Shown: positions 14,679 to 21,221 of the stretch, piece by piece
Numbering within the stretch: position 1 is the first letter of the stretch
Layout: each line of letters opens with the position of its first letter
Assembly: GCA_964639525.1 (NCBI GenBank)
Contig: CAZXDS010000036.1
Span: 1-21,221, forward strand
Direction: 5' to 3'
DNA from: CAZXDS01 sp964639525
Lineage (GTDB): Bacteria > Bacteroidota > Ignavibacteria > Ignavibacteriales > Melioribacteraceae
Length of the DNA stretch: 21,221 nucleotides
Position numbers and translations under genes: made by a program
Notes under the pieces: generated by a model
Told to the model about the DNA's origin: nothing
What the model saw: the letters and a program-made list of their open reading frames with translations, nothing else
The model's database searches: none

Positions 14679-15525
14679 TTTTTTGCAAAACTAAAGCAGC
14701 CCATTCATCAATTGATTGGTGCTCGATTTTTCTAAATCCGGTTTTGTAAAAAAATGTTTCAACTTGTGAAATATCTTTTTCAAAAATACCTGATAGAATT
14801 AAAGTGCCGGAAGTTTTTAACTTTTCATATAATTTTCCGGCAATTTGAGTAAGTATGTTTTTATTGATATTAGCCGTTATCAAATCAAAATCCGTTTCGG
14901 ATATTTGAGAGATTTCGGCTAATTTTATTTCTATCCGAGTTTCCAATTTGTTTAGTGAAATATTTTCAGTACTGTTCAAAACGCACCATTCATCATTGTC
15001 AATTCCCAATATGGATTTAGTTGAAGTCAACTTAGCTGCTGCAATTGCAAGTATGCCTGTTCCGGTTCCAACATCCAAAATTTGCAAATTGGGTTTTATA
15101 TATTTTTGCAGCAACTGCAACATTAATCTTGTTGTTTGGTGTTTGCCTGTGCCGAATGACATTTTGGGATTAATTTGAACTACTATTTTGTCGGATGTAT
15201 TTTTGTAATCTCTAAAAGTTGGTTTAATTACAATCCTGTCAGTAACTTCAATTACTTCAGTTTTCTTTTCCCACTCTTCGTTCCAATTTTTATCTTCAAA
15301 AATGTTAAACTGAATTTCAAATTTGGAAATAATCTCTTGGCTTTTTAAATCAGTTAAAAAAGAATTGAGTTTCTCTACCGTGAGTGTTGAATTTTCTTTT
15401 GCAAATACTGTTAAAGACAAATCATTTTCTGTAATTCCGGTAATGTCAAATTTCCAAAGCAAACCGCTCAAAATATCTGCTTCAAAGGGTTTTGCTGAAA
15501 CTATAAACTGTTTAAACTTTTGCAT
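14671..15525 (-). CDS. prmA: Ribosomal protein L11 methyltransferase
   Basis: 284 residues, the family length. It methylates ribosomal protein L11 using S-adenosylmethionine. The N-terminal substrate-recognition domain (about 1-90) is followed by the PrmA signature INPKMSFGTGKHQTTRL (118-134), SAM motif I LDVGTGTGILAIAAAKL (150-166), the acidic LGIDNDEWCV, and the post-motif TANINKNIL. It lies 10 nt downstream of the carboxypeptidase stop on the same strand, so the two are likely co-transcribed. Confidence 0.94.
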   Translation of the reverse strand: MQKFKQFIVSAKPFEADILSGLLWKFDITGITENDLSLTVFAKENSTLTVEKLNSFLTDLKSQEIISKFEIQFNIFEDKNWNEEWEKKTEVIEVTDRIVIKPTFRDYKNTSDKIVVQINPKMSFGTGKHQTTRLMLQLLQKYIKPNLQILDVGTGTGILAIAAAKLTSTKSILGIDNDEWCVLNSTENISLNKLETRIEIKLAEISQISETDFDLITANINKNILTQIAGKLYEKLKTSGTLILSGIFEKDISQVETFFYKTGFRKIEHQSIDEWAALVLQKTI

Positions 15526-15534
15526 TTTGCTTCC

Positions 15535-17016
15535 CTAATTAATTCCGGAGAGAATCTTACAAATTTTATCCTGAATTTCTTTTGCTTTATCTGCTTTTCC
15601 AACAAAGTTTTGAACAAATATTGAGAATGCAATTAAATTTTTATTTTTCGCAGTTACATAACCGGATAAAGTACTAACCCCGCTAAGTGAACCCGTTTTT
15701 GCGCGAACATTATTAAAAACTCTTCCTCCTTTCATTCTGTCCTTTAACGTGCCGTCAATTCCTGCAATAGCAAAAGAAGAATACAGTAAATTGAAAACAT
15801 CATGTTGCTCAAAATATAAATATTTTAGTAATGCCGTTATAAGCTCTGTTGAAATAAGGTTATAATGAGAAAGTCCGGAGCCGTCAACAATTCTATAATT
15901 ATTGGGATTAAATCCAAGAATTGATATCAAACTATCAATCATTTTTATTCCGTTCTTGGCAGTCGCTGGTTTCCCGTAATTCTGAAAAGCCAATAATCTA
16001 AGAAGCGATTCGGCACTTAAATTATCACTCTCTTTATTGAGGTTCGGCAATATATCAGTAATAGAATGTGAAAAAGAAAGTAATTTTTTTGCCGAGTCTG
16101 GAAGGGAAAGAGTGTCAATTATGCCGGAAAAATCAATTCTATTTTTATTAAACGATTGCTTAACAAGTTTTAAGAAATAAATATCAGGATTATAAATATT
16201 TATTTCCTGTGTATCCGGTTCTGCAACATTGAACAGCCTCCCGGTTATTTCAATATTATTATTTCTTGAAATCCATCCGCGAGTAATTTTAACATCGGAA
16301 GTGTCTTCCTCGGTTGTTATTGCTTTGTTCGTGATATGTAAAAAGTCGGCTTTAGGAATCGTTGTAAAATTAATCGGTTCTCCAATTTTGGAAGAATTGA
16401 TTGCCACTTTAATTGCAGAACTGTTTATTATTAGAGGCGTCAGATAAGGAACATCAGATGAGGGAGCGTCATCCCACATCCAGCCGCTTCCCCAATAAAG
16501 TGAATCGTACAAAGAAACATCGCCATACAAATTACCGGTGATTTTCTTGATTCCCAATTTTTTTATTTCTATAATTAATGAATCAAGCTCTGTATAAATA
16601 AAGTCAGGGTCGCCGCTGCCAACAACAAAAATGTTTCCGTTTAAAACAGAATCTATTACATTGCCCATGCGATAAAAAGTAGTTGAAAATTTTGAATTTT
16701 TCTTCCCAAAAATTAATGCTGCTGTTGCAGTTAATATTTTTAAATTTGAAGCAGGATGAAGTAAAAGTTTTTCGTTTAAGTTTATTATGCTATGATTATC
16801 GGTTAAGTCAAATGCATCTATTGCGATTTGTGAGCTTTTGAAAAAGTTATCATTTAATAAAAAATCTATTTGAGACTGAATAGCATTAACTTTTGCTTGA
16901 GCAAAAAGGGTGTTGTAAAATGCTGAAAAAAGAAAAATTACAAATATTAAATATCTCGCTAACTTGCCCAAAATTGAACGGTTAAATTTATGATGATTTT
17001 TATTAACGAAGCACAT
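15535..17016 (-). CDS. dacB: D-alanyl-D-alanine carboxypeptidase/endopeptidase (PBP4 type, peptidase S13)
   Basis: 493 residues from ATG 17016. A basic N-terminus and hydrophobic segment (YLIFVIFLFSAFYNTLFAQA, about 22-41) form a signal peptide for the periplasm. The three serine-hydrolase motifs are present: SNLK at 90-93, SDN at 330-332 and KTG at 440-442. The large insertion between the first two motifs (about 110-320) is typical of the S13 family. The enzyme trims or cleaves peptidoglycan peptides. The open frame extends upstream into the previous gene, but ATG 17016 is chosen because it follows the TatD–radical SAM stop by only 7 nt and gives a proper signal peptide. No SD is visible; coupling to the upstream gene is likely. 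Confidence 0.9.
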   Translation of the reverse strand: MCFVNKNHHKFNRSILGKLARYLIFVIFLFSAFYNTLFAQAKVNAIQSQIDFLLNDNFFKSSQIAIDAFDLTDNHSIINLNEKLLLHPASNLKILTATAALIFGKKNSKFSTTFYRMGNVIDSVLNGNIFVVGSGDPDFIYTELDSLIIEIKKLGIKKITGNLYGDVSLYDSLYWGSGWMWDDAPSSDVPYLTPLIINSSAIKVAINSSKIGEPINFTTIPKADFLHITNKAITTEEDTSDVKITRGWISRNNNIEITGRLFNVAEPDTQEINIYNPDIYFLKLVKQSFNKNRIDFSGIIDTLSLPDSAKKLLSFSHSITDILPNLNKESDNLSAESLLRLLAFQNYGKPATAKNGIKMIDSLISILGFNPNNYRIVDGSGLSHYNLISTELITALLKYLYFEQHDVFNLLYSSFAIAGIDGTLKDRMKGGRVFNNVRAKTGSLSGVSTLSGYVTAKNKNLIAFSIFVQNFVGKADKAKEIQDKICKILSGIN

Positions 17017-17023
17017 TTGTTTT

Positions 17024-18382
17024 CTAGAAGTATTCACGTTCACGAAAATCCACACCGATATTTTCAGTAACAAATTTTTTAGCTTTTTCAGAATCGACAG
17101 CATTTAATCCGACTATTGACATTACAACGTGAGTATAATTTTTTGCTTTTCTTGCAAAGTCCAGCATTTCTGCATGCAGTTTTTGATCGACTCGCATTAA
17201 TTTTGCATATTGCTCAGGGTCAACTGAATTTAAGCTGATTGAAACAGTGTCAATTAGATTTTTCAGTTCCGGTGTTATATCCTTTTTATTGATAAAATTA
17301 CCATGACCGTCTGTATTCATTCTAGTTTTGCCGCCTTTTGCTTTAACATACTCTGCAACCTTTTTCACAACATCCCAACGTATAGTCGGCTCGCCGTAAC
17401 CGCAAAAAACAATGTCTTTAAATTTTGTCGGGTCGCCTATTTCTGAAATATAAACGCCCGCATCCGGTTCTTCATGTTTTGACATTTTAAGGTTATAACC
17501 TTTAATTACCGCTTCGCCTTTTCTATCACAAAAAACACAATCGGCATTGCACCGGTTTGTAACATTAATATAAAGCGATTCTCCTATTTGATATGTGTAA
17601 CTTAACAAAGGCTTTTCTCCTATTCCAAAAAGTTTGTGCACATTATAAGATGTTGTTCGAGCAACATCCTTTACAGATAAATTATGGATTTCTGCAATTT
17701 TTTCAGCAACTAATTTTACATAAGCCGGTTCATTGCGTTTTCCTCTGTGCGGAACCGGAGTAAGAAATGGTGAGTCGGTTTCGATTAGCATATTTTCAAT
17801 ATCAACGCTTTTAACAACATTGCGAATTGAATCAGCTTTTTTAAAAGTAACATTTCCGGTAAAAGAAATAAAATGTCCCATCTCAACCAATTCTCTTGCA
17901 TTTTCCACTGTTCCGGCAAAGCAATGATATTGTGCTCTTAAAGAGGTATTTTTATATTTTCGAGCAAAATTCATAACATCGTCATTCGATTCACGATTAT
18001 GGATTATTATAGGCTTAGCCAATTCAATTGCCAATTTTATTTGTGCATCAAAAGCGGCAAGTTGTTTTTCACGCGGAGAAAAGTCGTAAAAATAATCCAG
18101 TCCTATTTCGCCAATTGCAACAACTTTCGGGTGATTAGCAAGAGTACGGATTTCATTAATAAAATTATCATCCCAATCTTTTGAATCGTGCGGATGTATC
18201 CCGACTGCTGCATAAATGAAATCATATTTTTCCGCAAGTGCAATTGCCTGTTTTGATGTGGGAATATCTGTGGCAGGTATAAGCATATATTCAACGCCTG
18301 CATTTTTTGCTCGGTTTATTACGTCATCCAAATCGCTATCAAAATTCGGTAAAAATAAATGTGTGTGTGAATCAATAAACAT
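17024..18382 (-). CDS. TatD family hydrolase fused to a TatD-associated radical SAM domain
   Basis: 452 residues with two domains. Residues 1 to about 258 are a complete TatD metal-dependent nuclease: DSHTH (4-8), GEIGLDYFYD with E92, IIHNRES with H128, YHCFAGT with H153, and ETDSPFLTPVPHRGKRNEP with D203. Residues about 265-452 are a radical SAM domain with the cluster motif C278-x3-C282-x2-C285 (NRCNADCVFC), then VFCGYGEPTIRW (the GGEP-like SAM-binding stretch) and a short C-terminus. This matches the small radical SAM family known to accompany TatD; its reaction is unknown. The frame is continuous across the junction with no stop, so the fusion is real in this sequence. Divergent from the thioredoxin-like gene. 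Confidence 0.93.
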   Translation of the reverse strand: MFIDSHTHLFLPNFDSDLDDVINRAKNAGVEYMLIPATDIPTSKQAIALAEKYDFIYAAVGIHPHDSKDWDDNFINEIRTLANHPKVVAIGEIGLDYFYDFSPREKQLAAFDAQIKLAIELAKPIIIHNRESNDDVMNFARKYKNTSLRAQYHCFAGTVENARELVEMGHFISFTGNVTFKKADSIRNVVKSVDIENMLIETDSPFLTPVPHRGKRNEPAYVKLVAEKIAEIHNLSVKDVARTTSYNVHKLFGIGEKPLLSYTYQIGESLYINVTNRCNADCVFCDRKGEAVIKGYNLKMSKHEEPDAGVYISEIGDPTKFKDIVFCGYGEPTIRWDVVKKVAEYVKAKGGKTRMNTDGHGNFINKKDITPELKNLIDTVSISLNSVDPEQYAKLMRVDQKLHAEMLDFARKAKNYTHVVMSIVGLNAVDSEKAKKFVTENIGVDFREREYF

Positions 18383-18514
18383 ACTCTAATCCTAACTTCA
18401 ATAAAAAATAAAATTAAATGTAACAATAAAAATGATTTTTAACCCTAAAATTATTTTCAGTAGATTACCAACTTGATTTTATTGCTAAATGGTGAATAAA
18501 AAAAGGAACTTACT

Positions 18515-19051
18515 ATGGCGACAGATAAATTACAAATTGGTTTGCAATTGCCTAAGTTTAATTTACTTGGTATTGATGATAAATATTATTCACAAGATGA
18601 ATTTGCAAACACGCCGATACTAATAATTGTATTCGGCTGTAATCATTGCCCTTATGTTCAAGCTAATGAACAAAGATTGGTAGAAATTCAAAATGATTAT
18701 AAAGATTCGGTGCGGATTGTTGAAATTAATTCCAATGATGCAACCGGTTACCCCGAAGATTCTTTCGCTCATATGAAAATACGGGCGGCGCAGCAAGGAT
18801 TTAATTTCCCGTATTTACGGGATGAAACCCAACAGATTGCAAAAGATTTTGGTGCAACACACACACCTGAAATATTTGTGTTTGATAAGAACAGAAAGTT
18901 GGTTTATCACGGGAAGATTGATGATAATTGGCAATATCCCGAACAGGTAAAAACAAGTTATTTGCGAGATGCAATAGATGAAACACTTAATGAAATTGCA
19001 ATCTCTGTTCCTGAAACTTATTCAATAGGCTGTACAATTAAATGGAAGTAA
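18515..19051 (+). CDS. Thioredoxin-like AhpC/TSA family protein (cytosolic)
   Basis: 178 residues. Thioredoxin fold with LIIVFGCNHCPYVQANEQRL, where C42-x2-C45 is the redox pair, and THTPEIFVFDKNRKLVYHGKIDD holding the cis-Pro loop. A third cysteine lies in the C-terminal SIGCTIKWK (C173), a conserved tail of this subfamily. No signal peptide. It probably acts as a peroxiredoxin-like or disulfide-exchange protein; the partner is unknown. The ATG is preceded by AAAGGA. Its 3' end faces the DUF2461 gene with a 10-bp gap. Confidence 0.88.
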   Translation: MATDKLQIGLQLPKFNLLGIDDKYYSQDEFANTPILIIVFGCNHCPYVQANEQRLVEIQNDYKDSVRIVEINSNDATGYPEDSFAHMKIRAAQQGFNFPYLRDETQQIAKDFGATHTPEIFVFDKNRKLVYHGKIDDNWQYPEQVKTSYLRDAIDETLNEIAISVPETYSIGCTIKWK

Positions 19052-19061
19052 GGGGTGGCTG

Positions 19062-19778
19062 CTAACAAAAAGTTTCTTTGAATTCATCCAATAATTTAAG
19101 CGGACTCGGCGAAATGGCAAAGCAGCAAAGCGGATAAAGCTGAAGTATAACTTTGATTGTTTCGGGAATAAAATCCGCGGAAAAAATTTTGGTTCTAATG
19201 GGCAGTTTAACTTTTTGGAGCAAAATATGTTTGTTGTCAACTAACAATTGAAAATCCTTTGGTGCAGAAAATCGTTTCTTTATAAGGGTAGGATCTTTTT
19301 GTAATGCGTATAAATCAAAATTAATATTGATTTTGTATTCTTCAAACACATCCATTATTTCAGTGCCGAATTTCTTAACATTATTTTTGAAATAAAGAGA
19401 ATCGCCAATTGAATTGTTTAGAAATATCCCCATTTGAATATCGTTCGGTGCAAAATAAACAAAGAACTCGCTGTCCATTTTGAAACGCCCAAAATGAATT
19501 AAAAAGTAAGTGCGATAAGGATCGCCTTTGGCAAAACGCATATCTTTGTTTATTCTCATCAAAGTTTTATTGAATTTCGGTTCGGTTCTGATTTCAGGAT
19601 TTAACTGATTTAAGAAAGGTCCAAGTTCATTTACAAATGCTTTTGCCGGCTCAACAAGTGATGACTGATAACGGGCTTTGTTTTCATGAAACCAGTCAAT
19701 TGAATTATGGTTCTTTAAATCCGCAAGAAACTGCAAAGTATCTTTCGAGAATCCGCTAAATGGAGAGATTTTTTTCAC
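19062..19778 (-). CDS. DUF2461 (TIGR02453) family protein
   Basis: 238 residues. Matches the conserved uncharacterised family by the N-terminal FSGFSKDTLQFLADLKNHNSIDWFHENKARY, PAKAFVNELGPFLNQL, FNKTLMRINKDMRFAKGDPYRTYF and the VYFAPNDIQMGIF strand. Cytoplasmic, no membrane segment. Function unknown. It starts 12 nt after the stop of the outer-membrane protein gene and is likely co-transcribed with it. The extreme C-terminus (LYPLCCFAISPSPLKLLDEF) looks less conserved. Confidence 0.85.
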   Translation of the reverse strand: MKKISPFSGFSKDTLQFLADLKNHNSIDWFHENKARYQSSLVEPAKAFVNELGPFLNQLNPEIRTEPKFNKTLMRINKDMRFAKGDPYRTYFLIHFGRFKMDSEFFVYFAPNDIQMGIFLNNSIGDSLYFKNNVKKFGTEIMDVFEEYKININFDLYALQKDPTLIKKRFSAPKDFQLLVDNKHILLQKVKLPIRTKIFSADFIPETIKVILQLYPLCCFAISPSPLKLLDEFKETFC

Positions 19779-19790
19779 AATAGTTTTTTT

Positions 19791-20432
19791 TTAATTCATT
19801 ATTCCGAGACTAAGAGTAATGTAAACTGAACCAAGATTGGTTCTGAATCTGTTTTCTAAATTTTCAACGCCTTCTCCAAAAATATGAGCATAATAATATC
19901 TGACATTCAAACCCATTAGATTTTTTTTGCTCAGCCCGAAATTGGCACCAAATCCGATGTATCCACCGGCGGCAACTTTTAATTTTGCATCTCCAAATGA
20001 ATTAAAAAATTCCTTAGCTGCCGGAGTTGTAATAATAAAATCAGGACCAACTCCTATTTCAACAAATGGTCTCAAAACATCAGTAAGCTGATTAGCAAAT
20101 AATCTGTATTTTATTCCCAAATTTAGTGGAAGAGTAAAAACGCGATTAACCTTTCCATAAGTAATAACTCTGCCTGTAAAAGGGTCAATGAATTGTACTT
20201 CTCTTGCATCTTTTGATTCCGAGAAAGAAAGGTTTACAAATCCGGTTATATTTTGGCTGAACGATAATCTGTAAAAACCTCCAAGTCCGAATCCGCCATC
20301 ACCGAAAAGTAAATCAACCCCGATTGCGTGCGGAGGAAATACTTCGGGCATCGGGTCGGGAGCCATTTCGCCAATTTTTTGCGCCGAAAGAATTATCGGT
20401 AGAAATATTATTATGTATAATATTCTTTTCAT
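19791..20432 (-). CDS. Small outer-membrane beta-barrel protein
   Basis: 213 residues from ATG 20432. The signal peptide is MKRILYIIIFLPIILSAQ. The mature part alternates hydrophobic and polar residues in strands with glycine-rich turns (HAIGVDLLFGDGGFGLGGFYRLSFS, TLPLNLGIKYRLF, VEIGVGPDFIITTP, YIGFGANFGLS, YYYAHIFG) and ends NLGSVYITLSLGIMN, typical of an 8-stranded OmpA/OmpX-like barrel. Role unknown. An in-frame start 12 codons upstream is less likely because it would bury the signal peptide. The DUF2461 gene follows 12 nt downstream. Confidence 0.8.
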   Translation of the reverse strand: MKRILYIIIFLPIILSAQKIGEMAPDPMPEVFPPHAIGVDLLFGDGGFGLGGFYRLSFSQNITGFVNLSFSESKDAREVQFIDPFTGRVITYGKVNRVFTLPLNLGIKYRLFANQLTDVLRPFVEIGVGPDFIITTPAAKEFFNSFGDAKLKVAAGGYIGFGANFGLSKKNLMGLNVRYYYAHIFGEGVENLENRFRTNLGSVYITLSLGIMN

Positions 20433-20893
20433 AAAATTTACAACAATAAATAATTTAATATAAAACAAACGATTTAATCTAAACCAGTTTTCGATTAGTG
20501 CAAATTACAAAAATTGCTGAATTTTTCAAGTGCAAAATAAATCACGAGATTTGATGAGAATTAAATACTTTTATTTGGGCAAATATAAACACATGTAAAA
20601 TTAAAAATAAACTCTGAATTCTAATTCCAAATTTACACTTTGGAGCGTTATGCACTATTAATTGCATTGAACCAAAGAAAATATTTATTTAAGTTTAAGC
20701 ATACATTTCTCATGTTAAATTATATATTAGTGAAAAATCAAATTAAATATTTGAATAAGCTGTCTTTCTTCTCTGTTTTCGGCGAAGCTGGAAAGAACCG
20801 AACAACCGCAAAGTCTAAACTTTCGAGGTTACTGCTTTTCAACCTCGGAGTTTACGTTTAATTGGTTTTATAAAACGAATAAGGATAAGTAAA
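20433..20893. other. 461-bp divergent intergenic region
   Basis: AT-rich up to about 20760, then a GC-richer, structured stretch (about 20770-20860) ahead of the lipoprotein gene. The left part should hold the promoter of the outer-membrane protein gene. A 73-codon open frame at 20640 has no SD and no recognisable protein and is not called. Confidence 0.6.
20817..20853 (+). promoter_or_regulatory. Hairpin in the leader of the lipoprotein gene
   Basis: CGAGGTT (20824-20830) pairs perfectly with AACCTCG (20841-20847) around a 10-nt loop, and the stem continues past a small internal loop with AAACT (20817-20821) and AGTTT (20849-20853). It ends about 40 nt before the lipoprotein ATG. An additional small stem, TTCGG/CCGAA, precedes it (about 20778-20802). 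It could be a regulatory leader or a terminator of an upstream transcript; no T-run follows directly. Confidence 0.5.
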
Positions 20894-21221
20894 ATGGAAC
20901 CGAACCAAAATAAAATCAATAAAATTGTACTAACCTTGTTCCTTTTTACTTTTACCTTTTTACTTGTAACATGTAACACCACCGAGCCGCCAATAGTAAT
21001 AACACCGCCAAAACCGGCAGCAAAAGATACGCTGACAATAAAAATAGCAGATAAAACACACCGCAGTATAACGGTTAATGTTAAAACAACTGCAAACAAA
21101 ACCGGTACCGAGATAAAGCTGATACGTAAAAAGGAAGGCGGAGCGGACACGCTTGTAAGTAAATATAGTGTTTCTACACTTGATACAACAATAATAGACG
21201 ACAACAACGGCAACGGTTTGC
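20894..21221 (+). CDS. Surface lipoprotein with FN3-like repeat region (cut by window end)
   Basis: The first 109 codons are in the window. The N-terminus MEPNQNKINK is followed by a hydrophobic segment and the lipobox LVTC (Cys27), so it is a lipoprotein. A Pro-rich linker (TEPPIVITPPKPAAKDT) leads to a beta-rich segment (LTIKIADKTHRSITVNVKTT ... TEIKLIRKKEGGADTLVSKYSVS ... DTTIIDDNNGNGL), resembling a fibronectin type III domain with the usual strand and turn pattern. AAGGA (20881-20885) lies 8 nt before the ATG. The C-terminal part is outside the window. Confidence 0.78.
   Translation, partial: MEPNQNKINKIVLTLFLFTFTFLLVTCNTTEPPIVITPPKPAAKDTLTIKIADKTHRSITVNVKTTANKTGTEIKLIRKKEGGADTLVSKYSVSTLDTTIIDDNNGNGL

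Noticed and set aside
20640..20861. 73-codon plus-strand open frame before the lipoprotein gene
   Set aside because: It has no SD and no recognisable domain, and its end overlaps the hairpin leader.

Overview
The window is a strongly AT-rich chromosomal segment from a Gram-negative bacterium. The best guess is Ignavibacteriota, or more broadly the Bacteroidota/Chlorobiota group. Reasons are the MPE-x-IGG type TonB C-terminal domain, an FN3-like lipoprotein with an LVTC lipobox, a TatD–radical SAM fusion, menaquinone genes, and a mix of genes with and without Shine-Dalgarno (SD) sites. This assignment is inference from gene content, not from a marker gene.

Layout. 1-1635 (minus) is the N-terminal 545 residues of a secreted GH13 alpha-amylase-type glycosidase. 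1736-3125 is an unusual tRNA-Ser region. Three tandem 249-bp units each carry a tRNA-Ser(UGA) body interrupted inside the anticodon loop by 36 nt and inside the T-loop by 18 nt. They are followed by one intact tRNA-Ser(UGA), a small GIY-YIG nuclease gene starting 4 nt after the tRNA, and a second decayed [tRNA 3' part + GIY-YIG] copy. The inserts belong to one short palindromic family with an 18-nt period. 3322-6155 (plus) holds three accessory genes: a VIT-domain protein ending in a TonB-like C-terminal domain, a cold-shock-domain-like protein, and a small helical protein of unknown function.

6285-7849 (minus) is a TetR regulator followed by a threonine/serine dehydratase, with a dyad operator overlapping a likely -10 box. 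A pair of inverted GTAG-hairpin (REP-like) elements lies at 7941-8059. 8114-13990 (minus) carries valS, menD and menF; menF and menD overlap and make the first menaquinone intermediates from chorismate. A divergent marR-type gene (plus) sits upstream of menF and overlaps the 3' end of prmA. 14671-18382 (minus) carries prmA, a PBP4-type D-Ala-D-Ala carboxypeptidase and the TatD–radical SAM fusion. A thioredoxin-like gene (plus) is divergent from that group. A DUF2461 gene and a small outer-membrane beta-barrel gene (minus) form a pair. The window ends in a truncated surface lipoprotein gene (plus) behind a hairpin leader.

Most of 6285-20432 is ordinary housekeeping sequence. The most unusual part is 1736-3125: repeated insertion of one palindromic repeat into loops of duplicated tRNA-Ser genes, next to a GIY-YIG nuclease that appears to have been duplicated together with the tRNA.
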